Source: Vandiemenella viatica
Lineage: Eukaryota > Arthropoda > Insecta > Orthoptera > Morabidae
Assembly: GCA_031002005.1 (NCBI GenBank)
Contig: JARYHS010013630.1
Coordinates: 239,327,539-239,391,538, forward strand
Length of the DNA stretch: 64,000 bases
Direction: 5' to 3'
The notes under the pieces were generated by a model. It did no database searches, had not been told where the DNA came from, and was given only the letters and a program-made list of their open reading frames with translations. Of this stretch, positions 45,311-58,274 are shown one piece after another; position 1 is the first letter of the stretch; every line of letters starts with the position of its first letter. Both the position numbers and the translations under genes were made by a program.

Positions 45311-45552
45311 GGTGGTATGGTAGCTTAGCGGTTAAGACGCTTACTTTCGGGTTCAATTCCCGTTATGAGCAGGAATTTTTAGGAGTTGTATTTGATTATA
45401 TGACCTACGCCGGGACGTTCCGTGGTTCTGATTCCACGTTAAACTGTAGGCGCTGAGGAAAGGAATTTTCCTTCCTGCCTCTGATACACTAGCTTGATAC
45501 ATCTCCTTCTGGTTCGAGCAACCTTCAGGTTGTGGACTAAGTTAGATTTTTA
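45311..45552 (+). mobile_element. SINE, family B1 (copy 3)
   Basis: Head GGTGGTATGGTAGCTTAGCG with 'ggttaagacgcttac' and B-box-like GGGTTCAATTCCC (45,349-45,361). Then come 'aggaatttttaggagttgtatttga', 'gggacgttccgtggttctgattccacg' with 'ttaaactgtagg', and the 3' end 'ttcaggttgtggactaagttaga'. One of the most complete B1 copies. A separate T-rich segment follows it. Confidence 0.88.
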
Positions 45553-45864
45553 GTTTTTGAAGTTAAAATTTCTTTAGTTCGCGTCACTGAATGTTAACAG
45601 TATATCTATAGCCCTAAGTACGACGTGTTTCGAGTATGATATTCTTAGTTTTAAGTTTTCATTTCTGTCGGCAGTACCCAATGACTGCCAATTTTTTAAC
45701 GTCATAATCTCATGTTGTCATTGAAATATCACTTTTTTTTTACATGAAAGAATTTCTTTTCTTTAGTAGCTGAACACTAGCAAACCTACTTATATGGACA
45801 CAAAGTGGTTTGTTGTTTAAATACATTGTGACAAAATCGCTTTCACCGACTTTACATCACTCTT

Positions 45865-45898
<34 letters not shown>

Positions 45899-47183
45899 TC
45901 TTTTATCGGTTCATGCAATAATGCTCTCTTCTTTTAGTAACGCTAAAAAAGTTGTCTAGAAACGGTTTTGCGCCAAGTTCGCTGGAACGTTAATTCGGTA
46001 TACTTCCGTGATTGCCTGCATGTAGCCGGTGCATTCGCTTCCACGACGCTGGCTGCAAGCTATGGGCCGAGAAGATCAATTGAGCGCACGTGATGGGGAG
46101 ATGTACTGTACGTCGAGGCAGGCTATATTTGTGTTTCCTGACTCAGCCCAGAGTACAGTTAGTTGAGCGTTCCCTTTCCACGGCGGGCCTAACCTGTTTT
46201 GAGGATAACCCACTTGGCGCACACCTGGTCGTCTAGCTGCAGAGGAGTTAATCGAGGTTTGTCCGCTGAAAGTGGGACAATTTTTTTCGTTCTTGTAAAA
46301 TGCTATTTAGTTTTAATGCTTGAAAAACAAATACGTAATATAAATAATGGTCTGTCTTAGGCAGTTAAATTGTTCTCTGTATAGATACTGTCCCAATTCA
46401 GGGACCAAACAAGAAACCAGGACGTTGCCGCCTTTGATAGTCCAAGTCAGTTTTATGAGCATAAAGATTGCCGTATAGTACAGGAGTGCAGGAGTGTTAG
46501 GTTTAGATGGTGTTCATCAAAGCCAAGTTGACACGGAACAGCTGGAGATAAATCTTAAAGAACTTACTAGTTTGCTTCTTACAAGGTCTCAATCACAGCG
46601 TAAAGGACCGGTTCTGGGCACTGTAGCCTTTCTTGAGGAGCAAGGTAGTACGTTACCCACTTATCTCAGGCATTAGCAAGAGTGCACAGTTCACTGTGTT
46701 TTGACCCGAAACAGGACAAAATATGTTTTTTTATGATTTTTAAGGAAATTAAGTGGCTTAATGCCTTGCAATATTTGTCTCATACACTTAAGAATATCCC
46801 ATTATTGTAGCTAAGCCGTCTATATGAATACTTAAAGCTCGCGTGTAATTGTATAAAACTTTTGAATTTGTGGCTGTAACTAGAGAGTTTCTTAACATAG
46901 AGCTACACGTGACTCACTGAAACATCTGTACCAATAATCACATAGCCCGTGCGGCGACCCAAACGTTGTAGGCTAATATTACGCAGAACACTTGTGAGCT
47001 GCAGATGTCTTTCGTCAGGAATCCACGGAAGAGAAACTGTTTAACAGGACATCTCCACTGATGGACGAATGTAAACTTCCACTATACCTTTCCAAAACAA
47101 GCAGATATCTGATAAACCTCTATGTAATTAATACAGTAAAACGATCCAGTACACATATCCACTCAAATCGAGAAGAAACCTAA
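45553..47183. other. non-coding stretch, no gene recognised
   Basis: No known gene or mobile element. Open frame 46,494-46,676 (60 codons) has no recognisable motif. Includes the microsatellite listed separately. Confidence 0.5.
45865..45898. repeat. (CA)n(TA)n compound microsatellite
   Basis: Five AC units run directly into about twelve AT units. Confidence 0.92.
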
Positions 47184-47324
47184 ACATTTCATTGTTATTT
47201 ATTGCCTAATAAAATCAGAAACTGAGGTCAAACTGAGCTTCATACCCAAGTCCCACATTTCATTGTTATTATTGTCTAACAACATCAATAACTCAGAACA
47301 AACTGATCTTCATTCAATAATTCT
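47184..47324. repeat. imperfect tandem duplication, ~71-bp period, two units
   Basis: Unit 1 (47,184-47,254) and unit 2 (47,255-47,324) both start ACATTTCATTGTTATT. Both continue through 'ctaa.aacatca.aaact' and 'caaactga.cttcat' with substitutions and small indels. No coding or regulatory meaning is apparent. Confidence 0.75.
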
Positions 47325-47640
47325 CAGCCGCTGGCTGGGTCTGTTGTGTCTCTCCATTTTCCTCTCTCTTCCAACTAATTCTTCATAACTGCCTTGGTCC
47401 TATCCTCTCCTCTCTTCAGTACACACTTTTATTCCTCTCTGTCATCTGTCCCTTAGTCTTCCTGTGGGCCGTATTTACCTTGCTATTCTATGCTGCCTCG
47501 TTCTTAACTATTTGACTCTTGCCTTTACTATCTTCCCTGCATGGATTCCTCTTTCATTGTGTCCCTAATATTTTCATACTTTATCCTTTTCATTCTTCTA
47601 ACACCTACTCTGCTTTCACTTGCCTTCATCTTACTGATAC
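47325..47640 (-). pseudogene. LINE C-terminal region relic (non-LTR retrotransposon)
   Basis: Minus-strand frame 47,635 to 47,528 reads MKASESRVGVRRMKRIKYEN then IRDTMKEESMQGR and a stop. Weaker continuation in broken frames includes PTGRLRDR and a terminal 'WRDTTDPA'-like segment near 47,335. In many arthropod LINEs the region after the reverse transcriptase reads 'K..R..G..R.DR.RNE.IR' then '..GRPR.RW' and finally 'DR..WR'; this fragment follows that order. It is heavily decayed and no catalytic motif is present. Its relation to the reverse-transcriptase relic at 23.6 kb is unknown. Confidence 0.5.
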
Positions 47641-49165
47641 CCCGTTTGTTTCACCAGTATCCGTGATCTGATCATGTTTCTTAGTGAAGGACTGTAAGAT
47701 GTTTTAGTCGTAAAGTAACCAAGAGTTTTCACAGTGGAGATTTTTAATTTTAACGAGATATTATTAAACGTAAAGTGCGCAGTACTTACTTCCACCTCAG
47801 CTTAGCTTGCAAAACAAGTCGAGCAGGATTGGACGAAGTTAGCGAAGTTAGCGCTATACTGTGTATGAACATGAGAAGAGATTTGGAAAACATTTTGTAC
47901 TTTAGTAAGCAAACACCCCGAACTTAAAGCGAATTTATTGACAAATTATGCATTGACTTAAAGTACCCTCTAGTGTTCTGACCTTTCTGAACGCATAAGA
48001 ATGAATTACGTAGAAACTCAAACGAAAATCTGCAGAATTTATTATTCACAATACGTTTTCCTTTCCTCTTAATAGGGTTAAAACTGAATTTATGGCGCTG
48101 TGAGGACATTTATTTCACGAATCGCATTACTAACAACTTTCTATACCGTCATCAGTGGTGGAATTGTTACCTCGTTTCATCAGCAAATTCTAGAGTTTGC
48201 TTTTGCGATTCTGAATTAATCGACTTAAACTGTAGGGCACCATTATTTATTTCAAATTGTCTGCTTGATATCTTATTAATTATAAACTGTAGGTTGTCTT
48301 TTTAATTGCATAAACTACGTACTTCATGAAGCGTGCCCTTAACATAGAGTTTGATTGATTCATACATAATTTACTTTCACCACTTTGATTTTAATGGTGC
48401 CGTTCGTAACCGGGTGACGATGTATTGCGCACTGAATGGTACTACCACTGTGGGCTTAAAAGCGTTCAGAGCGAATACTCTGAAAAATGTGCGTTTCAGA
48501 TACTGAAGTCACATCAGATATAGAGCAGTAGCTTGGCGACTGGCCAGGCACATACAAAGAGAAGCTAAGTCGTGTGTAGAATATGGTTCGCTAAAAGAAA
48601 CCTCCTACATCATTACGAAAATAATGGTAACAAACTGCAGTATTATGTACCAATGCATGATTATTTTAGCTAGCTTCATGCTATTTGGGATCCTATGCTG
48701 GTAAGTCTTTCGCACTTTGCAGGAACGACTGTAGGTGCCAGACAGTCACGAAGTATTTTTGTTAATGTCACTGTTTACTTTAAGGGATATTTTGCATGTA
48801 GCAACCATTCCGTTAAAGCAGTGATCAATCTTAGTGGTAGCAGAAAAAGCTTCGACAAAAGATCCATCAGCTAAAAGACGACGTAATATCAGCTCACCCT
48901 CTTTTTACTAGAGTTTTAGAGCAGGTAAGAACGTAAACGCGTCGTTATATAAAATGAGCGCTTAAAGTCGCTCACAAAGACGATGCGTTTATCGTAAAAT
49001 GCCGTTGAATGTTAACAGTAAAGAATGGCACAACCTTCAAACAACAGAAGAAACACTGTGTCGACCAGTCGTACAAATCTACTTCAAAAATGTCTGTTCA
49101 CTGCACATTTGACGGTGTGTAAGTATTAATTCTGTTTACTGTACGTGGCCTGGTTGTTGTTCTTT
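47641..49165. other. non-coding stretch, no gene recognised
   Basis: AT-rich; no tRNA-like head, inverted termini or protein motif recognised. Confidence 0.55.
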
Positions 49166-49390
49166 TTGGGTCTTTTTTTTATGGCTTTGCGCCTCATCGA
49201 CGTAGAGGTTATTAGAGACAGGAAAGGACTGCGGACGAGGAATTCGGCTACGACCTTTTTGAAGGAAGCTTCCCGGCATTCGCCTGGAGTGATTTGGCCA
49301 AACCATGGAAAACCCAAACCTAGTTGTCCGGACGGGGATTCGAACCCGCGTCCTTCCGAATGTGGTGCCAGTGCCTGGCTTGGCGGCTGC
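49166..49390 (-). mobile_element. SINE, family A (copy 9)
   Basis: Minus strand. T-rich tail at about 49,172-49,181, 3' end antisense 'gcctcatcgacgtagaggtt' (49,192-49,211) and core antisense 'cggcattcgcctggagtgattt' (49,273-49,294). The antisense B box is GGGATTCGAACCC (49,336-49,348), with a head remnant to about 49,390. Near full length. The open frames over it on both strands are artefacts. Confidence 0.86.
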
Positions 49391-52287
49391 CCTGGAAGGA
49401 GCTACTCTTAAATGACAGCTTTCGTGGAAAATTTAACTGGGATGGTTTTCCCTTGTTCTGCCAATGATGGCAATGTATGTATGTAAATATTGCTATTTTG
49501 TGTGGAGGACTGTGATTTGTTCAGTTTAGTGTTTTGAAATATGAAGAATTTACAGTGTGAAAGCCAATGACAGTCCTTTCTTGATATATTTTCGAAAAAT
49601 ACCAATGGGGCCGCCAGATTTAACGTCTCACCAACGGACGAATCTCCAGCCACAGCGTTGTATATTCTCCCTCCATACGCACCGCGGGGAAGTTTCGGAT
49701 TTAAATCAAGAGTTTGGCGCACAATCTGGCGATTAGGAACTGTGCACCACCACATCTCCTACCCTGCCCGGCAAGTCCTGATGATAAAAATTTCTTTGAC
49801 GTTCTGTCGTTGGACGAGTTAATCCCGTGCCAGGTGCCGGACAATATCACGGTGTCGCAACCAGCAGATCCAACGGGAAGGTAAGAAATGTATGATTCAT
49901 AAGTAAGTGTACACGGAAAAAAGCCGCCCGGTCATCAGCCCATCGCAATTAATACTAATAACAGCGATAATATTGAGCGTGGGGCTAGATGGCGGACTCA
50001 CAAGGCTTCTAAAACTACAAGTGTGCTTTTGACTGATTAAGGAACTTGATATTGTTTTCAACAGTGTTTAGTATTGTTTTCTAATGGAAAATATAATGGG
50101 ATTGAATTGTTTAAGAGTCTCTTAATATACCACAATCCATGTCTAATAATTTCTTGTGCTATAATTGGACAGTAGAGTTCTACAAAATTTCTACAATTTT
50201 TTATGTTGAGATATTGGACAGCGCCAGCTAGTTGAATGTCTTAAAAAAGCGTTGCCAAAATGAACTTAAGACGTTCTACTGGATGCGCACTGCACAAATA
50301 AATCGGGTATTTCCTGCACTGCCCGTTTGGTAGTTCACTTTCGTTTAGTTAGGAGTCCTAAAATAATCCGAATACTCGAGAAGTTTAACACCTCTGAGCT
50401 TTGCTACTTGTAAAAATTAAAACAATTACACTAAAAGAATCGAGCTTGCTATGTGACAGGTTTAAGTCACATTCGGCACATTGTCCAGAACATATCAATT
50501 CGCATCACCAAAAATCCGGATCGTAAATATGAACTGTACGTTTTAATGGAGGTAATTCCGTTACCTCAGTGTTCGAAGTATTCTTTGTTGTAAGATGATA
50601 ACCGCTGTGGCTGACCTTCAGCGACCTTGCATGACCCTCAAACACAAGGTCATCGTACGTCTGTTCAAACGTTATGTTCAACAGTACGCAGTACCGTGTT
50701 GCAAATCACTCAAAATAACAACGTCTATGTTCATATTCAAATACTAAACTTCTTCTGGGACTCCGTGATTTCCATAAATCTAACCAACTTTTTAACCGAA
50801 ACATTTTCCTTTACTAATAAAACCATCCGCATAATTTTGATCACGGGAGGAACGTCAGCTGAAAATGTTTTCTACTTAATTGCTCCCCTTGTCCTAATTG
50901 CTCATATTATTGCCTAGGTCCTTAAGGCACAGGACCAGTTCGACAGCGAGTCAGCTTGCTCGAACGCCGAGGGAGAAGTTGTAACGAATCACAATATTGT
51001 GTTCTAAGGCCTTGCGTTAAATCCCAAAACTCTCCACAGCGCGTGAGACGCTGTTGAGGTTCGACGGGTTCTCTCGGAAGAGTAGGGCTAAACGATTTGA
51101 CACCGGATTTCTTGCCCTTTTCCAATTCTTATCTAAAAAAAACAGTAACACTAACTATACTGGGGAGGAGAACTGGAAACCACAAGTTTTAAAATTTTTA
51201 AAGAGAACTTCCGTCGAAATTCGACACCCCTGGGGACCACCTACGCTTGAAATACCGAACTTTGCACAAAATGTTAATAATTACATCGTAGCTTTCACAA
51301 AAATCTTTGCTTTCAATCATATGGTGACTAGTTATGAAACACAAAAAATTGTACTGAAAATGCCTAAAGTTATATTTTTTTCCTTCTTCTTTCCTTGGGC
51401 ATCCGACAAAATGATACATCATCATACAGCTGAGCGTGGATTGTAATACATTAGTCTATATGTAAATAGGAAGTTCAGAAACAATATTATGTAGGAAATA
51501 TGAGGGAAATGAGGGGCTTGGAATAAATTGATCAGGCTTTTGCAAGACGTTGAAGGCGTACTAGTGGACCCATATTACCAGTATGAAATACAGTAGTTTG
51601 AGCGTGTGTAAGGAGAGAGGCTAGATTTGTTTGCGAAAATTGTAATAGAACATAATAATTTATACGGTAAACGATCTGGATTTGATCACTGGAAGACAGG
51701 AGGTAGGTGAAGAGAGTACTGGGAACTTAAAGGACTTCATTGCCGATGAAGCCTGAGTGGATATTGATAGAACAATTAGGGGTAGTACGTAGAATGGAAC
51801 AGTTGACAAAATCATAAAATAACGCTTGATTACATTCTTATTGGAAGAGAAAGTTTTTCATCTGTAGAGAGGGTTGTCCCGGACTGGAATTAGCCTTTGA
51901 GGGATATGTTGAATTACATCAAGCTGTGGACCAATCTAAAAAACAAGTTTGCACCCTACGAAAATAGAACTGAAGGATAATTGCCACTATGGCGTAAAAT
52001 CAATTGCCATTACTTAATAATAACAGGAACAAAGTTTCTTCACTATGATTCTCAGTCATTTTCCAGTCGAAACATCCTTTGGAGTTTTCTGGTCAGCGGT
52101 GTTATATACACTTTCTAATTTACCCGTAATGGAACATCACCAATCTATTGCTGGCCAATCATTTAATTTGCGTGGCAGTCAGTACGCTATTAGCTGCAGA
52201 CATGATTTAAACAGGAGCACCTCGTTGTTCACTTTGCGTTCCATACGTGCTGATAACAAGGGATAAACAGAATACAGGACTGGGGTT
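49391..52287. other. non-coding stretch, no gene recognised
   Basis: Open frames such as 49,408-49,755 (minus), 50,627-50,917 and 51,054-51,446 (plus) have no recognisable domains, and the last is opposed by another frame. No repeat family was assigned. Confidence 0.5.
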
Positions 52288-52433
52288 TGCCGCCCGGTTC
52301 GGCCATGATCCCCGGAGTCCGGAATGGTTCCCTTAAAGAGGCGGCGACGATTTCCTTCCCTTTCTTGCCCTTAATCAGCTCACGGCTGCAATCACCTCGA
52401 CGTCGACGAGCCATAAAGCCATTAAAAAAATCC
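52288..52433 (+). mobile_element. SINE, family A (copy 10), internally deleted
   Basis: A head fragment 'cgcccggttcggccatgatcc' leads, with most of the core missing, to 'ggaatggttcccttaaagagg'. The 3' block 'caatcacctcgacgtcgacg' follows with 'agccataaagccattaaaaaaa' (52,390-52,430). The 3' end and short A tail fix the orientation. Confidence 0.7.
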
Positions 52434-53220
52434 ATTTATTACCTTCAATAATTATCTTTACTGTATGCAATAAGTTGTATGTCGCGTTATCTACTTCCAC
52501 AAATATCCTTCCTAAAACAAGTACAACACAAGAGACCCACAAGCTAGTGTGTTATCAGCAGTGCTGCCATTAATATCATCTGAAAGCAGGGCAGTAAATA
52601 GCAAGCCCTCTCCCCTGCATATTAATGGTCGTCCAAGTGAGAGCATTTCCGATACTGTCGTCAATCGTCTACAGACGTTACGATAATGAGTGTTTGGCTA
52701 GTCATTAATTAAAAAGTTATTAACGAGTTGTGCAAACTGGCTGACCGTTGGCAGTAGCGCTCCAGAATCGAGTTAATCAGACAGACTCTACTCCCAATCA
52801 TCTTCTCGGTATTAGTGAAGCAAGATTTAGGAAGCTTGGCGTTGATGGAAGTAATTAGTTTGCACTGTCAACAAGAATTAGCGCTAATTAACTGACAAGC
52901 TGTATGAAGTAAAAAGTTCATGAGTATTAATTGAAAGAATTTCGGGTCGCCCGTTCCAATTAATTTACATTTGGATGCAGTGGGTAAATAGATTATTGGA
53001 TAGATCTCACGATGATCGTAGTTCCATCATAACTATTGTTTTGAAAGTTAAAAAGTGTAATGATAGACGAGTTGAAAGTTCCTTCGGATTCTTAATAATC
53101 TGTTCAACTGCGATTTGTGACCGATTATGCACAACTTGGTGTTACGTCGAAAAAGAAAATTATCTTAATCAGTTTGCGGTTAGGAAACGTGGGTGGTTAC
53201 ATCTTACCTCGTACAAGAGC
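52434..53220. other. non-coding stretch, no gene recognised
   Basis: Nothing recognised. The open frame starting at 52,975 runs into the downstream SINE. Confidence 0.5.
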
Positions 53221-53476
53221 GGCCTGCTGGCTCAGTGGTTAAAGGTCTCCGGTTCGAATCCTGTCTCGGCGGGGATTTTCATAGGTACTTGACCCCACCT
53301 TCACCTCTGGCACAGCTAGCTACGTATTGTGAAGTACGCCAGGAACCTTCCATGGTTCGGATTCCACGTTAAACTGTTAGGTCCCCTGTACCTGGGAGAA
53401 TTGCTAGGTCAGGTTAAGTTGGCTACGACAGGGGCCGAATGCGCAGTCATTACGACTACCCGGAATTATTATTACC
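53221..53476 (+). mobile_element. SINE, family B2 (copy 3)
   Basis: Clean tRNA-like head GGCTCAGTGGTTAAAGG with a perfect B box GGTTCGAATCC at 53,251-53,261. Then 'gtctcggcggggattttcat', 'ttgaccccaccttcacctctggc' and 'gtgaagtacgccaggaacct', the shared B block 'ccatggttcggattccacgtt' with 'aaactgtta', and a 3' end 'gcagtcattacgactacccgga'. It is the best reference copy for B2 here. Confidence 0.87.
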
Positions 53477-56400
53477 AACGTACAAAAATGTTATTCGTGG
53501 AAACCTCACAGTCTCTGTGTATTTGCGGATTTCGTGAGGCCTTCTTTGTGCATATCAGATACTGTTAAATGTTAGGTTTCAGAAAGATGTCATTGAGGTG
53601 TACATTTTTTAACTTTCTCTCGTTAATGAAGAAAGAAGAATTCTTAAAACCATATCCGTCTAAAATAATTTCCGGACCTAACGAAATGATTGACAACTGA
53701 TTTGTGAACGACTGTTATTATTGGTGGTTACGATTATTATGCTAGAGGCACAAACATCAAACACACAGTTAAAAATTGTACAAATTAACCAGTTTAAACA
53801 CATTGAGCGCAGTGGTAACCTAGTAAGACAATGGTTCATGCTGCTGTCACTTCGATTACGTTTTTGTCTGTTGCGAACACAGAGCTAACTTTCCGCGATA
53901 ATTAAGACTGGTAGAAAGAAAGAAGCACTCAGCGCAAGGAAATTTCTGGGAGTTGAAGTCAGGTCTTTCTACTCATTAAGTCGAATTGCGTCAGCGGAAA
54001 CATAGGGGTAGTGCATTCATTATTATTTACCGCTGAAAACTAAAGGAGAACTTATTAATTTAAAGACAGCAGGAAAGGATAGTGGAAATTATTAACACAG
54101 AAGGGCTTTTAATATTGCAAAGAAACATTTTAAAACATTTACAAAAACAAATGGTACAGCAACTTTTATCTTATTTACCCATTATGTACAGAAAATAATC
54201 ATCCTATTCTGTGTATTTAAATGCTCTCTGAAAGGAATGGGTAAGAATTGTATATATTTGTTGTGTCAATTATGAAATTCTCCGTGACACGCTTCTCTAT
54301 CACAGAATCATAAAATCAAATAACCTGGCATGAGAACTACCTTCTTTAAATTATATAAATAGTGATCGAATGAATCGTCAGTCCCCTCCTCCCCTCCCCA
54401 TATCTATTTGGCAGCTGACATACAAACCACTATACTATATACTATCCTGGGAAAGTGCCTCCTTTTCTCCTTTATCCAAAGTTCTTAAACCAACAGGAAC
54501 TTTCCACTGCACGCTGCATGCAATTCTAATTAGCAACCCGTTTTCAACCGGCCGTCAGACTTCGAGTGATTTCAACAGTAATGTCGTGGTGTGTTTATTC
54601 TCTGCACGCAGTCCCGATATATTTTCCCTTCATACACTTACTGCACCAGAACAGACAATGAATTTTAATAGACACATTACCGTGGCGCACACTGCCGACA
54701 TTCGGAAATAAAAGAGCGAGAGAGTAGTTCATTTCGCAGGTCGCCAGTTAAAGGAAATTGAAGCGAGGATCTATAGCTGGGAGGTACAGTCAAGGGATTC
54801 TAAACTGAGCTCCCGACATTATCAATACTATGCACTATTCGAAAACCGACCTAAAGATCGCTGTCCAATCTGCCTGGGATTACTTCAATTCTGTGCATAG
54901 TATGCGTTAGTAAATAGAAAACAAATTCTGTTTTGGCAGTTACGGTATTTTTTAACCACCATCAATATTTTCGGCTAAAATGGTTAAAATAAAGCCATTG
55001 TGTTTCAGAATGAAAGACAAAACTATATTTCTCCCTCAAAAACAAAAAGGAAACTTAACAGACTGTTTCCTAAGATGATGATAATTATTGAAGAGCGTAC
55101 CGATATTTACCGCACCTCCCAATAAATTTTCCTCAAACTTCTAAAGACAAGAGTTCTTGTTAGTGAATGAAAGAGTTCACAGTTGGCATAATTTTAATTT
55201 GAGCTCTTCTTATTACATACCAGTAAGATTACAAATTCGTTTGGTGCACATTAATATACCAATTTCCCTCACAAAGCCGCTTTGTTCTGTAGTTTTCCTA
55301 AATGCAACAAATTGGCTACGCTGGGTACCAACAAACCACTCACATTGGAAACATTATTTGTGAAGCTGGGGAAGAGTGAAGGAAGAACAAAAAAGAGACA
55401 CTGATTTCTCATTAAGAAATCCTAAAAAGTAAAAATAGTGTAGTGACTTTATAACCCCCATCAATTTTTCGGTTACTGTAAGAATTACCATGATATTAAC
55501 ATCTGTAGGGTTTGTTTCCTCTGCAAAGGTGAATGCATATTTTTTAGAGTTTTGGTAAATAATCAGATAGAAATCCTGTGATAGAAGAAACTGTTTTAAG
55601 TATTTTAACTGAGAAAAACCATAATCGAATCGAAAATTCAAGACCGAACACACACACACAAAACACTTTGCAAATGATGTTTTGCAGCAAAATATATTTT
55701 ATTCTTACTCTTTATACTCTCTTGCACAGAAAATGTGCCAATTAGATTACATCGTTAAGATACGAAATGATAAGCTTATCGATTCAGACTCGCATATGAC
55801 TATCGATATAACTGTCACTCGCGTTTGAAAGCTTAATTCAGTGTCGTGGTTCATGTTGTTTTCAAGTGAAAAAAAACCTCAGTAAGGAAACCAGTGCCTC
55901 CTAATGTAATTTACAAAGAGAGAGTAAAACAGATGCAGCTGCGGTAGGTGAATTATTAATTTGTGAAATTGAAAAACTTATGATTTCATGTATTCGGTAT
56001 TCATTGCGACTGTCATCTTCCGGAGAAAATATGAACGGTCGAATCTGATGGTTTGGTGCTAGATTTCACCGTTTCGTGTTCAGTAACCAACGAATGCAAA
56101 GCGACTGCTGATTACCTGATGTTGCCTGTATTGGAATACAGGGATTAAACCGCTACGTTGTCGCTTGCGTTGCAAAAAGCTGGTAAGTGAAGCTGAAGAA
56201 CCTTTCATTTGCTGTTCAGGTGACCGCGTACAAGGAACAGTATTGGAGTTGCGTTTGGAGGCATATTTTGAAGAGCTCGTTTGAAGAGCTTTAACAACAT
56301 TTGGCCTGTCCGTTGATAGCATTAACTCGCGCACAAACTTGGGCAGTAAATCGTAGACGTGGTTCTGTGAAGTTGGTTGCTAGGAATTGATACTGCAGCG

Positions 56401-58274
56401 GGAAAGACAAGAGAGAAAGAGCATTTGGCGGCGTGCCAAGCGTTGAAATACTGCCTCTGGAACTTGTTTTCATGCGAAGAACGTATTCACAGTGTTACAC
56501 ACATAACGGAGAGGGTGCTAAAAATGCCCGGCGTAGATAAGGCTTTCTCTAAATCAGACGGTTCCACTCTTACTGCTTCCACAGTCCTCAGTTGCGCTAA
56601 TTTAAAGACTTAAAATGTAGGATGAACATTTTTCACGCAACGTACGGTTCATTTAGATCTTGGTCGATAGCCGATAGAAATGTAAAAGGTCTACGAATCT
56701 TTCCAACTACGTTTGTATGGTGATTAAGTCATTTAACGCTTGCAGCAAACATGCCCAATATACGCACTATCAGAATTTTGGGAACGTTTAGTTGTTTAAA
56801 TCCGTTATATACATTTGCATTTTATAGCGTTGTAGATCGAAAATTCGTGAACTAGTAGCCACTAATTCTAATATGAATGGTTAAATCTTGCATAATTTCT
56901 AACTGGTTGTGAACAATCTTATCGCTAAGTGATGCTAGAGTTACGTCATTACATTCTACTTCAGTTTACATTCATTCATCCATGATTTCTCTAAATTGGG
57001 AATATTCACATGGTTCCTCAATGCATGATATGATGCGTTTCGTCTATAATTAAATCATTCATAAGATTTAAATGCATTAACTTCTCTGATTATCAAAGAA
57101 GGTACCACCATTACGAGATAGCAAAATCAGATGCCTCAGGTTTCTAGTTAGTACATGATATCAATCTGTTGATAGGATTTTTTCCTTAGTTGCTTTACTA
57201 ATAAAGAGAGTTTGTAGTGTTTTTTTTTATCTGTCTAATGCAACTAAAATAAGAAACAAAGTTTTTATTGTTGCTGTACAAGACGGATAAAATAAACTTT
57301 TGAAATCCCATATCACATTAATCGACGAAATCTGCTTTCTCTAACTTAAGAGCACATGATCTGTTGCTTCTTTAAGTGATGTCGCTTTCCTCGCGTGAAG
57401 CGTGATATTACTGGAGACAATTGTCTTGGCTTCCACCGTGGTTTTAAGTAAAGCAGCATAGCCGTGATGACATGTATATTGCTTCAACTAACTAGAGACA
57501 ACACTTAATTAAAACTGACCGTGCCCAAGGCTTAACTTACTCTTGAGCTTGTATCAGTAGTTTCAATCCTTTCATGGAGGAAGATAGAAGCTTTTAAACC
57601 GCAAACATTGGCTGCCATCTCACTTCGGCAGCCAGCATCGCACGCCGTGTTAGACCCAGTTGTTACTGTAAAGAGCTGTGACAGAGGCGAGGAGAAGCCG
57701 ATTTCAGGCCGAACGTTCCTCCCTTAATCAAGCCGATCGTTGGTGTAGCTAATGAGTCAGCAGAAAGCGTTTACTAATCGCTTTCCCTTCATAGTTGATT
57801 CGCGAGTAGCACCTTCCTGATCTATGTCTTGGTACGATACGCGGCGCCGAGACCCTAGGCAGGCCGGTCCAAGGGACAGCCAGCATTCCTTGGTCCGTTT
57901 ACATAAGCTGCGGGGCGCACCCCATAGATCCTGTCAGTGGGGTCGCCAAGAGAAACAAACACTTAAGATGATAAATCACAGATAAAGTACACCCATTACT
58001 CTGTTTCTTGTAGTCCCAGGCCTAACTTGTAATGGTAAAGTCGTGTCTTGTTTCTGTGCTCCTTTTCTCCATGGTATACACTATCAAGTGGCTCTATCAC
58101 TTTTTATTTATTTTTTCCTAGTTTTTATATCCGCAGAAAAACAAGGGGTGTACAGAAATTGATAAACTGTACTATGATGTTGTCATAAAATTATTTCTTT
58201 TGTACATTTAAGCGCCAACGGAAATCCTTCCAAAGTTGGTCAGGATCCTTCATTTTCGTCACTGAAGAAATTTA
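53477..58274. other. non-coding stretch, no gene recognised
   Basis: Largest unassigned block. A short inverted repeat (TACTATGCAC / GTGCATAGTA, about 54,828 and 54,895) is noted. Open frames at 54,370-54,711, 55,354-55,659 and 56,080-56,613 have no known domains; those near 56.3 kb overlap on opposite strands. A GC-richer patch lies at about 57,600-57,960. Diverged exons of a spliced host gene could be missed by eye. Confidence 0.45.

Noticed and set aside
53221..53295. A true tRNA gene
   Set aside because: Good A- and B-box-like motifs, but the segment does not close into an acceptor stem and is followed by a SINE body repeated elsewhere in the window. The same holds for the other tRNA-like heads.
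54826..54906. Short inverted repeat TACTATGCAC / GTGCATAGTA as a transposon end
   Set aside because: Ten-base arms over about 60 bases are within chance for AT-rich DNA, and there is no target duplication.
54370..56613. Cluster of open frames (54.4-56.6 kb) as exons of a host gene
   Set aside because: No shared domain, no convincing splice pattern, and overlapping frames on opposite strands. A diverged spliced gene cannot be ruled out by eye.
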